Shown: positions 1 through 9,002 of the stretch, piece after piece | Layout: every line of letters starts with the position of its first letter | Position numbering within the stretch: the first letter of the stretch is position 1 | DNA from: an uncultured Clostridia bacterium | GTDB lineage: Bacteria; Bacillota; Clostridia; Oscillospirales; Acutalibacteraceae | Assembly (NCBI GenBank): GCA_944384995.1 | Contig: CALWVN010000004.1 | Span: 48,993-112,992 of the forward strand | Direction of reading: 5' to 3' | Length of the DNA: 64,000 bases | Made by a program: the position numbers and the translations under genes | The notes under the pieces: generated by a model | The model's database searches: none | What the model was told of the DNA's origin: nothing | Seen by the model: only the letters and a program-made list of their open reading frames with translations

Positions 1-2
1 CC

Positions 3-380
3 GCGAAACGTGCAATGGGCATGAACCTTGCCGTATTCGGCGTTCTGGTGGTGCTTTTGTCGGTGCTTTCGTTTAACGTGTTTGCTGCATCGGATACAAA
101 CACGGCGGCGGACACCGCGCAGACCGAGCAGACCGCCGCGCAGGCGGAGCAGACCGCCGGAGATTCCTCAAAAGGTCTCGGGCTTTTGGCGGCAGGGCTT
201 GTAACGGGCCTTGCGGGCATCGGCGGCGGTATCGCGCTGGCAGCGGCAGCTCCTGCCGCAATCGCTGCAACCGCTGAGAACCCGAAATCCTTCGGTAAAT
301 CCCTGATCTTCGTGGCGCTCGGCGAATCCATCGCGCTGTTCGGCGTGGTCATCTCGATTTTGATCATCAACGAGCTGTAA
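3..380 (+). CDS. atpK: V-type ATP synthase subunit K (proteolipid c ring), 5' end probably outside window
   Basis: Forms the membrane rotor ring that carries H+ or Na+ through the V-type ATP synthase. The chain has a signal-like hydrophobic N terminus, an Ala/Thr/Gln-rich linker, then a Gly/Ala-rich helical hairpin. The ion-binding carboxylate sits in the ALGES motif (Glu104 counting from the ATG at 15). The frame is open to the left edge, and no Shine-Dalgarno site precedes the ATG codons at 15 or 21, so the true start probably lies upstream. It begins a tight run K-F-E-A-B-D. Subunits C and I are not visible and presumably lie upstream. Confidence 0.9.
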   Translation, partial: AKRAMGMNLAVFGVLVVLLSVLSFNVFAASDTNTAADTAQTEQTAAQAEQTAGDSSKGLGLLAAGLVTGLAGIGGGIALAAAAPAAIAATAENPKSFGKSLIFVALGESIALFGVVISILIINEL

Positions 381-392
381 GAGGGCGCAAAT

Positions 393-698
393 ATGCGACT
401 GTTTTTGGTCAGCGATAAGCTGGATCCCGTGATCGGCATGCGCCTTGCAGGCGTGGAGGGCGCGTGCCTGCGTTCGAGCGCCGACATGGAAAAGGCGCTG
501 TGCGACGCCGCCGCAAACGCGGAGATCGGTGTTATCCTTTATACGGCAGGCGTGCGCGAAGCGTGCGCCGAGACCGTTGCGCGGCTGCAGCGAAAGCCAC
601 GTCCGCTGCTTTTGGAGATCCCGGACGGCGAAAGCGAGACGGGCAGCACGAGCAGCATTACACAATATATTCAAGAGGCGGTCGGCATCCGTTTGTGA
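393..698 (+). CDS. atpF: V-type ATP synthase subunit F
   Basis: Small central-stalk subunit of about the usual family length (101 aa). The N-terminal LFLVSDK strand, the G-V-I-L-Y-T stretch and the LLEIPDG motif form the Rossmann-like core typical of subunit F. The hydrophilic C-terminal helix is thought to move into the catalytic head during regulation. It starts 12 bases after the K subunit stop, within the same operon. Confidence 0.9.
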   Translation: MRLFLVSDKLDPVIGMRLAGVEGACLRSSADMEKALCDAAANAEIGVILYTAGVREACAETVARLQRKPRPLLLEIPDGESETGSTSSITQYIQEAVGIRL

Positions 699-725
699 GC
701 CGCCGCAGGCAAGAGGTGAAAGTCC

Positions 726-1334
726 TTGGATATTCCAAACGGCAATATCACAGTCTTTCTCGACGCTGTCCGCCGGCTTGCGGATGCGGAGTGTGAGAAA
801 ATCGACTGCGAGACCGAGGCTGTGCGCACGCAGCGGCTGGAGACTTTGCAGCAGGAAGCAAAAGCGCGCAGCGATGCATACGCGCAGTATGAGATCGCGC
901 GCATCGATGCAGATTTTAACCGCGAGATCTCCGCACTGGAGGAGGCTTCGCGCAAGCGGCTCACAGAGAGGCGCACTGAATTGGAAAAACAGGTGTTTGA
1001 CCGCGTGCGCGCGCGCATCACTGCGTTCACCGAAACGCCGGAATACCGCGATATGCTGAAAAAAAGCGCCGAACAGGCGGCTGCGGCTGTCGGCGGCAGG
1101 AATTTGACGGTGTATCTTCGGGAGGCGGATATGCCCCTTGCCGAAACGCTTTGTGCAGACCTGCCGAAAGACACGCAGTTCGTCTGCGACGCGACGATCT
1201 TGCTCGGCGGGGTAAAGGTACGTGCCGGAGCGACCGGGCTTTTGGCGGATGATACACTTGACGCGCGATTGGAACAGCAGAAGACGCAGTTTTTGGCTGT
1301 TTCCGGACTTTCCATAGAGGAGGCGGAAGAATGA
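726..1334 (+). CDS. atpE: V-type ATP synthase subunit E (peripheral stalk)
   Basis: Peripheral-stalk subunit that links the catalytic head to subunit I. The 202-residue chain has a long charged helical first half (Lys/Glu/Arg/Ala-rich, about residues 15-105) followed by the globular family domain with a V-R-A-G motif near residue 175. The start is TTG, placed six bases after an AGAGGTGA ribosome site at 712-719. Its stop overlaps the next start as ATGA, so translation is probably coupled to subunit A. Confidence 0.9.
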   Translation: MDIPNGNITVFLDAVRRLADAECEKIDCETEAVRTQRLETLQQEAKARSDAYAQYEIARIDADFNREISALEEASRKRLTERRTELEKQVFDRVRARITAFTETPEYRDMLKKSAEQAAAAVGGRNLTVYLREADMPLAETLCADLPKDTQFVCDATILLGGVKVRAGATGLLADDTLDARLEQQKTQFLAVSGLSIEEAEE

Positions 1335-3085
1335 CGGCGTATCAGATCTACGGCATCAACGGGCCGGTCATTACCGTCCGCGGCGAAACCGGTCTTCAGA
1401 TGATGGAGACGGTCTATGTCGGCAACGCGCGACTCATCGGCGAAGTCATCGGGCTGCAGCAAGACAAAACCACCATCCAGGTTTACGAAGAGACGGCAGG
1501 GCTAAAAGTGGGCGAACCCGTATACGCTACGGGCAGCGCAATGAGCGTTACACTCGGACCCGGGCTTTTGGGCAATATTTTCGACGGCATCCAGCGCCCG
1601 CTGCCGGCTTTGGAAAAACAGTTCGGCGCATTCATCGGGCGCGGCGCGAAATTTTCACCGCTGGATACCGAAAAGACCTATGATGTCCACCTGTGCATAA
1701 AAGTCGGCGACCGTCTTTCGGGCGGCGATGTGTATGCGACCTGTCCCGAGACAGCGGCTGTCGAGCACAAGGTGATGCTCGCACCGAATCTTTCGGGCAC
1801 GGTGTCGGAGGTTCTCCCCGACGGCGCATATCATGTGCAGGATACCGTCGCAAGGCTTCAAACCGACGACGGAAAAGAAATCGATCTGACGCTGATGCAG
1901 ACGTGGCCCATTCGCACGCCGCGTCCCACCAGAAAGCGTCTGCCCGCCGACCGTCCGCTGATCACCGGGCAGCGCGTGATCGATACGGTGTTCCCCGTAG
2001 CCAAGGGCGGCGCGGCGGCGATCCCCGGCGGCTTCGGTACGGGCAAAACTATGACACAGCACCAGCTTGCCAAATGGTGCGACGCGGACATCATCATCTA
2101 CGTCGGCTGCGGCGAACGCGGCAACGAAATGACGCAGGTGCTCTCCGAATTTTCGGAGCTTACCGACCCGCGCACGGGCAAGTCGCTCCTTGACCGAACG
2201 GTGCTCATCGCCAACACCTCCAATATGCCCGTCGCGGCGCGCGAAGCGTCCATTTACACGGGCATCACCCTTGCGGAATACTACCGCGATATGGGTTACC
2301 ATACCGCGCTTATGGCGGACTCGACCTCTCGTTGGGCGGAAGCGCTGCGTGAGATTTCAGGGCGGCTTGAAGAAATGCCTGCCGACGAGGGCTTCCCCGC
2401 ATATCTGCCTTCGCGCCTTTCGGAGTTCTATGAGCGCGCGGGGCGTACCGAAACCTTAAACGGCAGCGAAGGCTCCGTAACGCTGATCGGTGCGGTCTCG
2501 CCGCAGGGCTCGGATTTTTCGGAGCCTGTCACACAGAATACCAAGCGGTTCACGCGCTGCTTTTGGGCGCTGGACAAATCCTTGGCCTACGCACGGCATT
2601 ACCCCGCAATCAACTGGACGCTTTCATACAGTGAGTACACGAACGAGCTGACGAATTGGTACCGCGATAACGTCTCGCCCCAGTTCTCGAGCGACCGCGA
2701 CGAGCTGTGCGCGCTCTTGCAAGAGGAAAACACGCTCATGGAGATCGTCAAGCTCATCGGTGCCGACGTGCTGCCGGACGACCAGAAGCTGGTCATCGAG
2801 ATCGCGCGCGTGATCCGCGTCGGATTTTTGCAGCAAAACGCCTTCCATGCGGAGGACACCTATGTGCCGCTGGAAAAGCAGTATAAAATGATGCATGTGA
2901 TTTTGCATCTGTACCACCGCGCCAGAGAAGTCGTCGCACGGCAGATTCCGATTTCCGTGCTGCTGCAAACGGGGATCTTTGAACAGCTTGTCAAAATGAA
3001 ATACGATGTGCCGAACGACAAGACGGAGATGCTCGACGATTATATCCGCGACATCGACGCCGCCGTAGACGGCATCCTGCGCTGA
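1331..3085 (+). CDS. atpA: V-type ATP synthase catalytic subunit A
   Basis: Catalytic nucleotide-binding subunit of the V1 head. At 584 residues it has normal family length, including the non-homologous insert (about residues 105-190) that separates V-type A from F-type beta. The Walker A motif GGFGTGKT is at residues 233-240, followed by the C-G-E-R-G-N-E motif with the catalytic Glu/Arg region near 260 and a DSTSRW motif. The ATG start overlaps the subunit E stop by four bases. Confidence 0.97.
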   Translation: MTAYQIYGINGPVITVRGETGLQMMETVYVGNARLIGEVIGLQQDKTTIQVYEETAGLKVGEPVYATGSAMSVTLGPGLLGNIFDGIQRPLPALEKQFGAFIGRGAKFSPLDTEKTYDVHLCIKVGDRLSGGDVYATCPETAAVEHKVMLAPNLSGTVSEVLPDGAYHVQDTVARLQTDDGKEIDLTLMQTWPIRTPRPTRKRLPADRPLITGQRVIDTVFPVAKGGAAAIPGGFGTGKTMTQHQLAKWCDADIIIYVGCGERGNEMTQVLSEFSELTDPRTGKSLLDRTVLIANTSNMPVAAREASIYTGITLAEYYRDMGYHTALMADSTSRWAEALREISGRLEEMPADEGFPAYLPSRLSEFYERAGRTETLNGSEGSVTLIGAVSPQGSDFSEPVTQNTKRFTRCFWALDKSLAYARHYPAINWTLSYSEYTNELTNWYRDNVSPQFSSDRDELCALLQEENTLMEIVKLIGADVLPDDQKLVIEIARVIRVGFLQQNAFHAEDTYVPLEKQYKMMHVILHLYHRAREVVARQIPISVLLQTGIFEQLVKMKYDVPNDKTEMLDDYIRDIDAAVDGILR

Positions 3086-3099
3086 AAGGGGGCGGAACT

Positions 3100-4476
3100 T
3101 TGCTTGTCAGACATTTGAAATTAAGCGGCGTGAACGGGTCGCTTGCAACCCTTTCCGGCGTGGAAAACGCCGCAAATGAAGAGATCGTGCGCCTGCACCT
3201 GACGGACGGTACCGAGCGCACGGGGCGCGTTGTCAAGATCGACGGCGACGAGGTCTCTGTGCAGGTGTTCGAGGGCACGCGCGGCATGTCCATGTCGAAT
3301 ACCGAAACGATCTTTACGGGTAAGCCCATGCAGGTCGCGCTGTCTCCCGAGATTTTAGGGCGCGTGTTCGATGGCCTCGGCAGACCCATCGACGGGCTCG
3401 GCGAGGTGTTCCCCGAGGAGGTGCGCGACGTAAACGGCGCGCCCATCAACCCCGTTTCGCGCGAATACCCGCGCAACTACATCCACACCGGTATTTCCTC
3501 TATTGATGCGCTCGCCACGCTCATCCGCGGGCAGAAGCTACCCATTTTTTCGGGCTCCGGCATGCAGCACAACGAGCTTGCCGTGCAGATCGTGCGGCAG
3601 GCGTCTACCGCTGACGGCAGCGATTTTGCGGTCGTGTTTGCGGCGATGGGCGTGAAAAACGACGTGGCACAGTATTTCCGCACCTCGTTTGAAGAAGCGA
3701 ACGTCATGCACCGCGTGGTAATGCTCTTAAACCTTGCCAACGACCCGATCGTTGAGCGCATTATGACGCCGCGCGTCGCGCTGACCATTGCGGAGTATCT
3801 GGCGTTCACGCGGCATATGCACATTCTTGTCATTTTAACGGATATGACCTCTTACGCCGAGGCGCTGCGGGAATTTTCCGGCTCCAAGGGCGAGATCCCC
3901 GGCAGAAAGGGCTTCCCCGGCTATCTGTATTCCGATCTTGCGTCGCTTTATGAGCGCGCGGGCATGCTCAAAGGCGTGGAAGGCTCGGTCACGCAGATCC
4001 CGATCCTCACCATGCCCAATGACGACATCACCCACCCGATCCCCGACTTAACAGGCTATATCACCGAAGGGCAGATCGTCTTGAACCGCGACTTGGACTA
4101 CAAGGGCATTTACCCGCCCGTGGATGTTCTGCCGTCGCTGTCGCGTTTGATGAAGGACGGCATCGGCGCAGGCTTTACGCGCGAGGACCACGCGGACTTA
4201 AGCAACCAGCTTCTCGCGTCCTATGCCAAGGTGCAGGATGCAAAGGCGCTCGCATCGGTCATCGGCGAAGAGGAGCTTTCTGCTGACGATAAGCTGCTCA
4301 TGGAATTCGGCAGAGCGTTTGAAGCGCGGTTCTTGAACCAGAGCTTTACGGAAAACCGTACAATGGATCAGACGCTCGACCTCGGCTGGGCGCTTTTGTC
4401 CATGCTGCCGCGCCGCATGCTCGACCGTGTGGATGAAAAGACGCTCGAAAAGCATTACAAAGGCGAATCTGCATAA
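3100..4476 (+). CDS. atpB: V-type ATP synthase subunit B
   Basis: Non-catalytic nucleotide-binding subunit alternating with A in the head. The 458-residue chain contains the family motifs [14 protein letters not shown], a degenerate P-loop ([10 protein letters not shown], lacking the Walker Lys-Thr), and [12 protein letters not shown]. The start is TTG behind the purine-rich AAAGGGGGCGG at 3085-3095, directly after the subunit A stop. Confidence 0.97.
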   Translation: MLVRHLKLSGVNGSLATLSGVENAANEEIVRLHLTDGTERTGRVVKIDGDEVSVQVFEGTRGMSMSNTETIFTGKPMQVALSPEILGRVFDGLGRPIDGLGEVFPEEVRDVNGAPINPVSREYPRNYIHTGISSIDALATLIRGQKLPIFSGSGMQHNELAVQIVRQASTADGSDFAVVFAAMGVKNDVAQYFRTSFEEANVMHRVVMLLNLANDPIVERIMTPRVALTIAEYLAFTRHMHILVILTDMTSYAEALREFSGSKGEIPGRKGFPGYLYSDLASLYERAGMLKGVEGSVTQIPILTMPNDDITHPIPDLTGYITEGQIVLNRDLDYKGIYPPVDVLPSLSRLMKDGIGAGFTREDHADLSNQLLASYAKVQDAKALASVIGEEELSADDKLLMEFGRAFEARFLNQSFTENRTMDQTLDLGWALLSMLPRRMLDRVDEKTLEKHYKGESA

Positions 4477-4511
4477 CGCGATTTTGAATTCGATTCGGGA
4501 GGTGAATTCGC

Positions 4512-5159
4512 TTGGCGCAGGTGTTTCCGACAAAGGCAAATTTAATGGCGACCCAGAAGTCGCTGGAGCTCGCGCGCATGGGCTATGAGCTGATGGATCG
4601 CAAACGCAGCATTTTGGTGCGTGAGATGATGCAGCTCGTGGATGAAGCGCGTGCGGTCGAGTCGCAGATCGGCGACGTATACAAGCAGGCTTATGCTTCG
4701 CTGCGGCTTGCAAATATCACCTTGGGGCTCTGCGGCAACTTTGCGCGCAGTGTGCCCGTAGATGTTTCCCTTTCGGCGCGCGGCAAAAGCGTCATGGGCG
4801 TGGAGATCCCGATTTTAGAGCTGCCGGAGACCCAGGCGGAGCCCCACTACGGCTTTCATCGGACGAATTCGCACCTCGACGAAGCGTATCGGCAGTTCAA
4901 CCGTGCAAAGCAGCTAACCGTGCGGCTGGCCGAAACGCAGGCGTCGATCTTCCGTCTGGCGGATGCAGTTAAGAAAACACAAAAACGCGCAAATGCGTTG
5001 AGCAACATTTTGATCCCGCAGTTTGAGGCGACCGTGAAGTTCATCACGGAGGCGCTCGACGAAAAGGAACGTGAGGATTTCACGCGCCTCAAGGTCGTAA
5101 AAAACGCCAAACTGCGCGCACAGGCAAACGCAGAAACCCCAGCGGACGAAGCGCAGTAA
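4512..5159 (+). CDS. atpD: V-type ATP synthase subunit D (central rotor shaft)
   Basis: Rotor shaft that turns within the A3B3 head. The 215 residues open with the family signature P-T-K-A-N-L, followed by a long N-terminal coiled coil with many Arg and Met, and a second C-terminal helix rich in Lys/Ala that ends in an acidic tail. The start is a TTG eight bases downstream of GGGAGGTGA (about 4497-4504). This is the third TTG start in the operon. It is the last gene, with a hairpin following. Confidence 0.93.
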   Translation: MAQVFPTKANLMATQKSLELARMGYELMDRKRSILVREMMQLVDEARAVESQIGDVYKQAYASLRLANITLGLCGNFARSVPVDVSLSARGKSVMGVEIPILELPETQAEPHYGFHRTNSHLDEAYRQFNRAKQLTVRLAETQASIFRLADAVKKTQKRANALSNILIPQFEATVKFITEALDEKEREDFTRLKVVKNAKLRAQANAETPADEAQ

Positions 5160-5180
5160 AATTATTTTCAGCAAATATAA

Positions 5181-5208
5181 AACAGGCTGTCCAAACGGAC
5201 AGCCTGTT
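5181..5208. terminator. Convergent hairpin terminator
   Basis: Perfect 12-bp stem (AACAGGCTGTCC with its complement) around an AAAC loop, between the V-ATPase operon and the convergent minus-strand gene. The U-rich side lies on the minus strand (TTTTATATTT after the stem), so it fits best as terminator of the 5225-7516 minus operon. It may also end V-ATPase transcripts. Confidence 0.75.
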
Positions 5209-5224
5209 GCTATGTATAAACGAT

Positions 5225-5551
5225 TTAGAGATATGTTTCTTTCGAGTCACAATATTTTTTGAAATCCTCCGGATACAAATAACGTTCTATCAGCGTGTTT
5301 GCTTTTCCTGCTGTTTGTATAAGCATAGCTTCGTAATCTTCCAAAAGAGTTGCGATGTCTTCTGCGAAGTTATCCATGTCGCCGGCGATGTCACGTACTT
5401 CATCGATTGCTACACTATAACCGTCCGGATTATCACATTCCTCTATCCACCATTCTTCTGCTTGATCCGCTAGCTTTTCCAACGCATCTGCTTTTTTGCG
5501 TGTCTCGGCTTTGAGCGTGCGCAGCATTTGCAGCATATCCCGAGTCAACAT
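5225..5551 (-). CDS. Hypothetical coiled-coil protein
   Basis: Family not recognised. The 108-residue acidic protein is almost entirely helical by composition. It has a Lys/Glu/Ala/Leu coiled-coil stretch at about residues 8-35, a Trp-Trp pair near 34, and a Tyr/Lys-rich C terminus. There is no signal peptide. The ATG is preceded by GAGGAGG with good spacing. It is the last gene of a minus-strand group scfA, scfB, membrane protein, this gene, ending at the hairpin at 5181. That context makes it a candidate accessory of the SCIFF cluster, but no function can be assigned from sequence. Confidence 0.6.
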   Translation of the reverse strand: MLTRDMLQMLRTLKAETRKKADALEKLADQAEEWWIEECDNPDGYSVAIDEVRDIAGDMDNFAEDIATLLEDYEAMLIQTAGKANTLIERYLYPEDFKKYCDSKETYL

Positions 5552-5575
5552 AAAACATCCTCCTCTTTTTGCTTT

Positions 5576-5854
5576 CTATTTCTCTTTGCGTTCCCGTGCG
5601 CGTTTGCCAAGCGTATCCGCAAAGTAGACGCCGACCAAAACGCCTGCCGCAATAAGCGTGGAATACAGGCGGTTCCACCCGAACCGCACCTCCAGAACGC
5701 CGGTTGCAAACAGCACACCGACGATCGATAGGATATACACAATCAGCAAAACGACCCTGCACTTGTTCTGCGGGCGTTCACTGTAAGAAAGCCCGTAGAC
5801 AGACAGCATCACGAGCACCGCGACGCCGATATAGCCGGCTAAGAATGCGGTCAT
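5576..5854 (-). CDS. Small hypothetical membrane protein
   Basis: Unrecognised protein of 92 residues with three predicted membrane helices (about residues 3-22, 35-52 and 62-80 from the chosen start) and a basic C-terminal tail ending in RARERKEK. A GTG nine bases upstream is possible, but AAGGGGTG at 5861-5868 is ideally spaced only for the ATG at 5854. It lies 39 bases after scfB and 24 before the coiled-coil gene, so it is probably cotranscribed with the SCIFF genes. Export or immunity roles are speculation. Confidence 0.6.
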   Translation of the reverse strand: MTAFLAGYIGVAVLVMLSVYGLSYSERPQNKCRVVLLIVYILSIVGVLFATGVLEVRFGWNRLYSTLIAAGVLVGVYFADTLGKRARERKEK

Positions 5855-5893
5855 GCGCTTCACCCCTTGTTTGTCGGAATCGCCGTTAAAGGC

Positions 5894-7285
5894 TTATGCG
5901 TTGCTTTCCGCTTTGTCCAGCGCTTCGGCGACTTTCAGCATGATCGCGCATTCCATCCGCTTTTTGAAAAGCTTACAGCCAAGCTCATAAACGCCCGTGA
6001 CCGACCCTGTTGCGTGGTAGGCGTTCGCCGCGCACCCGCCGCTGCAATAGAGCTTTGCCCAGCAGTCGCGGCATTCTTCGCGCGCATAGGCATTGCACAG
6101 CTTGAATTCCTGCTGCACGGCGGTGTTGGTTACGCCGTTCCAAATGTCGCCCAAACGGTATTTTTCATCGCCGACGAATTGGTGGCAGGGGTACAGGTCG
6201 CCCCACGGCGTCACGGCAAGGTATTCCGTGCCCGAGCCGCAGCCGGAAATGCGCTTGTAAATGCACGGCCCGCCCGACAGATCGATCATGTAGTGATAAA
6301 ACGTGAAAGGCTTGCCCGCGCGTCTGCGGCGCAGCATCTCTTCGGCGAGCAGTTCATACTGCTTATAAAGCGTGGGCAGATCCGCGTCGCTTAAGGCATA
6401 CGGGTCGTCGGGCGCGCTGACCACGGGCTCCATGGAAAGCTCCGTAAAGCCTAAGTCCGCCATATGGAAAATATCGTTTGTGAAATCCAAATTATACTTC
6501 GTATATGTCCCGCGCACGTAGTAGCCGCGGTTGCCGCGCTTTTGCACGAAATCCTGAAACTTCGGCACGATCAAATCATAGCTGCCTGCGCCGTTCACGG
6601 TCTTGCGCAGGCGGTCGTGCACTTCCTTGCGCCCGTCTAAAGAGAGCACAACGTTGTGGCACTCACGGTTGGCAAATTCTGTCACTTCGTCGTTTAACAG
6701 AACGCCGTTTGTCGTTAAGGTGAACCGGAAGTTTTTGCCCGCTTCCTTTTCGATGCTGCGCGCATACGCCACAAGTTCCTTCACAACTTCAAAATTCATC
6801 AGCGGCTCGCCGCCGAAAAAGTCGACTTCTAAGTTTTTTCGCGTGCCCGAATGTTCCACTAAAAAGTCGAGCGCACGCTTGCCCGTTTCAAACGACATCA
6901 GCGCCCGTTCGCCGTGGTATTTGCCCTGCGCGGCGAAGCAGTATGAGCAGTTGAGATTGCAGGTGTGCGCCACATGCAGGCAGAGCGCTTTGACAACCGT
7001 ATTGCGGTTTTTGAAATCGAACGCACGGTCGGCGTAGACATCCTCGGTGAACAGCTTGCCGTCGGTTTTTAGCTGCTCGATGTCCGCAAGCACCTCGTCA
7101 AGCTCCTTTACGGAAAGGTTTTCGCCTTCCCCGTATTTTTTGAGAAGTTCTGCCTTGATCTCATCTTTTGTGTGCGTTTCGTACAGCGCGATCGCGTCAT
7201 AAGCGACCTCGTCCACCGCATGCACCGCGCCGCTGAATACGTCGAGCACGATGTTGTAGCCGCCGAGCTTATACTGATGTACCAA
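5894..7285 (-). CDS. scfB: SCIFF peptide maturase (radical SAM/SPASM thioether-forming enzyme)
   Basis: Uses S-adenosylmethionine radical chemistry to form a thioether cross-link in the SCIFF precursor encoded just upstream. The 463-residue chain has an N-terminal precursor-recognition region beginning near V-H-Q-Y-K-L, the radical-SAM CNLNCSYC cluster motif near residue 100, and a C-terminal SPASM region with a Cys-rich segment C-R-D-C-W-A-K-L-Y-C-S-G-G-C that binds auxiliary Fe-S clusters. I chose the TTG at 7285, placed after GAAAGGA, because related proteins begin near this point. An upstream TTG at 7315 would overlap the attenuator hairpin. It is separated from scfA by that hairpin. Confidence 0.92.
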   Translation of the reverse strand: MVHQYKLGGYNIVLDVFSGAVHAVDEVAYDAIALYETHTKDEIKAELLKKYGEGENLSVKELDEVLADIEQLKTDGKLFTEDVYADRAFDFKNRNTVVKALCLHVAHTCNLNCSYCFAAQGKYHGERALMSFETGKRALDFLVEHSGTRKNLEVDFFGGEPLMNFEVVKELVAYARSIEKEAGKNFRFTLTTNGVLLNDEVTEFANRECHNVVLSLDGRKEVHDRLRKTVNGAGSYDLIVPKFQDFVQKRGNRGYYVRGTYTKYNLDFTNDIFHMADLGFTELSMEPVVSAPDDPYALSDADLPTLYKQYELLAEEMLRRRRAGKPFTFYHYMIDLSGGPCIYKRISGCGSGTEYLAVTPWGDLYPCHQFVGDEKYRLGDIWNGVTNTAVQQEFKLCNAYAREECRDCWAKLYCSGGCAANAYHATGSVTGVYELGCKLFKKRMECAIMLKVAEALDKAESNA

Positions 7286-7319
7286 AGCGGCACGTCCTTT
7301 CCCGTATTTTCTCAAAAAG

Positions 7320-7343
7320 AAAAGCCGTCTGACAACGGCTTTT
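7320..7343 (-). terminator. Hairpin between scfA and scfB (leaky terminator)
   Basis: A 9-bp perfect stem (AAAAGCCGT with ACGGCTTTT, six-base loop) is followed on the minus strand by TCTTTTTG. It lies in the gap between precursor and maturase genes. Partial termination here would give more scfA than scfB transcript, a common arrangement for RiPP precursor and enzyme pairs. Confidence 0.75.
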
Positions 7344-7363
7344 CCGAAGTGTGCGTTTTTGCG

Positions 7364-7516
7364 TTATTTCTGCTCCATGCACTTTTCGCACTGCTGGTTC
7401 GCAACGCCGCAGGAGGTTTTGCAGGCGCTCTGGCAAGAGGTCTGGCACTCGCCGCAGCCGCCGTTTTCGACGCTCTTTTTCAGGTCGCGGGTATCCAGGG
7501 TCTGGATTCTTTTCAT
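7364..7516 (-). CDS. scfA: SCIFF (six cysteines in forty-five) ribosomal peptide precursor
   Basis: A 50-residue precursor peptide (ranthipeptide class) modified by the adjacent maturase. The conserved Cys-rich core reads CGECQTSCQSACKTSC (residues 21-36), followed by VANQQC. There are seven Cys, one more than the name implies (extra Cys46). The position after Cys36, normally Thr in the SCIFF peptides I know, is Gly37 here. The ATG at 7516 follows TAAGGAGT. A strong promoter lies immediately upstream, and its -35 box includes the stop codon of the preceding decarboxylase. Confidence 0.92.
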   Translation of the reverse strand: MKRIQTLDTRDLKKSVENGGCGECQTSCQSACKTSCGVANQQCEKCMEQK

Positions 7517-7549
7517 ATGTATCGACTCCTTATCGTTTTGTTCGGTAGT

Positions 7550-7578
7550 ATAGTAGCACACCGCGCGCCTTTTGTCAA
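7550..7578 (-). promoter_or_regulatory. Promoter of scfA
   Basis: TTGACA, a 17-base spacer ending in TGC, then TACTAT on the minus strand, about 34 bases before the scfA ATG. This near-consensus sigma-A promoter, with an extended -10 element, suggests high constitutive expression. The TGA in TTGACA is also the stop codon of the decarboxylase. Confidence 0.8.
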
Positions 7579-9002
7579 TCGCAAACGCGCAGAAGCGGCA
7601 GTGCGCCGTGGGTGGACAGCACCGAAAGACCGTGCGCCTGCGCTTGAAGGATATGGGAAACCATGTCCTGATTTACGATCTCGCCGGGGACGAGCAGCGG
7701 CGTGCCGGGCGGGTAGCAGAATACATACTCAAGACTCATTTTGCCCGCTGCTTCTTGCAATGGACAAAGCCTTCCGGAAAGACTTGCGGCTTCGGCGGGC
7801 GTGCAGCGCCGTTCGGGCAGCGCCGACATGGAAAACACAGGGGGCTTTTCACAAAATTTTGCTTCACGGTCGATGACGGAAAGCGCGTCGAACAGGCGTA
7901 TGAAACCCGCTTCGGTGTCGCAGACGGAGGTCATCAGCAGCGCGTAAGAGATCGCCGCCATTTCGCCCTCGATGGCAAAATCCTCCCGCAAATGCTCTAA
8001 CAGCGCCTGTCCGTCCAAGGTCGTATGCGCGGTGACCACGGGCAGCTTACCGGTATCGAAGGCAAAAAACGCGGGGTGGTTTTCAAGCTTGTCCGCGCCT
8101 TTGCCGAGCACGCGCAGACGCTCAAGCGCACGGCAGCGTTCGGAAAAATCGGAAAGCCGCGCGCGGTAAGCGGCGAACGCCGCCGCACCCCGCGTTTCCA
8201 AAAAATCCGCACACTGCGCAACGGATGCGAGCAGCACATACGAGGGGCTGGAGGTCTCAAACATCGAAAGCGCCTGTTGAAAGCGCATCGGGTCTACGAT
8301 CGTCCCGCAAAGGTGCGCGGCGGCGCACTGCGTAAGGGCGGTGAGGGTTTTATGCAGAGAATGGATCACGATGTCCGCACCCGCGCGCACCGCACTGCGT
8401 TCTGCCTGTTCGGTGAAAACCAGATGCGCCCCGTGTGCTTCGTCGGCGAGCACGGGAACACCCGCTTCATGCGCGGTACGCACAATCCCCGCCATATCGC
8501 TGATCACCCCGTCGTAGGTCGGCGAGGTCACGACGACGAGCCGCGCGTTCGGGTGCGCTTCGAGTGCACGGCGGACCTGTTCGGGCGTGATGCTGCCCGC
8601 AATGCCGCTTTCTGTATCCACCGGCGGTACAAGATAGACAGGGCTTGCACCCGTAAGCTCGATAGCGTGGTAGACACTCCGGTGGCAGTTGCGTGCGACG
8701 AGCACCGTGTCCCCGCGCGAAACGCACGCCGCCACCCCTGCCAAAATGCCGCAGGTCGAACCGTTTACAAGCGCAAAGCTCTGCTCGCTGCCCCAGATGC
8801 GGGAAAGCTGTTCATTTAACTGCTTCAGAATACCCTGTGGGGCGTGGAGGTTGTCAAAGCCGTCGATTTCGGTGATGTCAATGGTATAGGGGAGTGCTTC
8901 GCCCAAAAGCGCCGTATTGCGCTTGTGCCCGGGCATATGGAACGGATATATATTCTGTTTTGCGTAACATAAAAGCTGCTCAAACAAATTTTTCTCGTTC
9001 AT
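7575..9002 (-). CDS. Orn/Lys/Arg decarboxylase family PLP enzyme
   Basis: Fold-type I PLP enzyme of the short (475 aa) Gram-positive basic amino acid decarboxylase group. The family signature FHMPGHKR is at residues 21-28, the cofactor-binding D-E-A-H-G-A-H is near 187-193, and the Schiff-base lysine is Lys218 in HSLHKTL. It probably decarboxylates arginine or lysine for polyamine synthesis or acid resistance; substrate cannot be decided from sequence. Its ATG overlaps the AraC-family stop by four bases (ATGA), so the two are translationally coupled. Confidence 0.88.
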   Translation of the reverse strand: MNEKNLFEQLLCYAKQNIYPFHMPGHKRNTALLGEALPYTIDITEIDGFDNLHAPQGILKQLNEQLSRIWGSEQSFALVNGSTCGILAGVAACVSRGDTVLVARNCHRSVYHAIELTGASPVYLVPPVDTESGIAGSITPEQVRRALEAHPNARLVVVTSPTYDGVISDMAGIVRTAHEAGVPVLADEAHGAHLVFTEQAERSAVRAGADIVIHSLHKTLTALTQCAAAHLCGTIVDPMRFQQALSMFETSSPSYVLLASVAQCADFLETRGAAAFAAYRARLSDFSERCRALERLRVLGKGADKLENHPAFFAFDTGKLPVVTAHTTLDGQALLEHLREDFAIEGEMAAISYALLMTSVCDTEAGFIRLFDALSVIDREAKFCEKPPVFSMSALPERRCTPAEAASLSGRLCPLQEAAGKMSLEYVFCYPPGTPLLVPGEIVNQDMVSHILQAQAHGLSVLSTHGALPLLRVCD

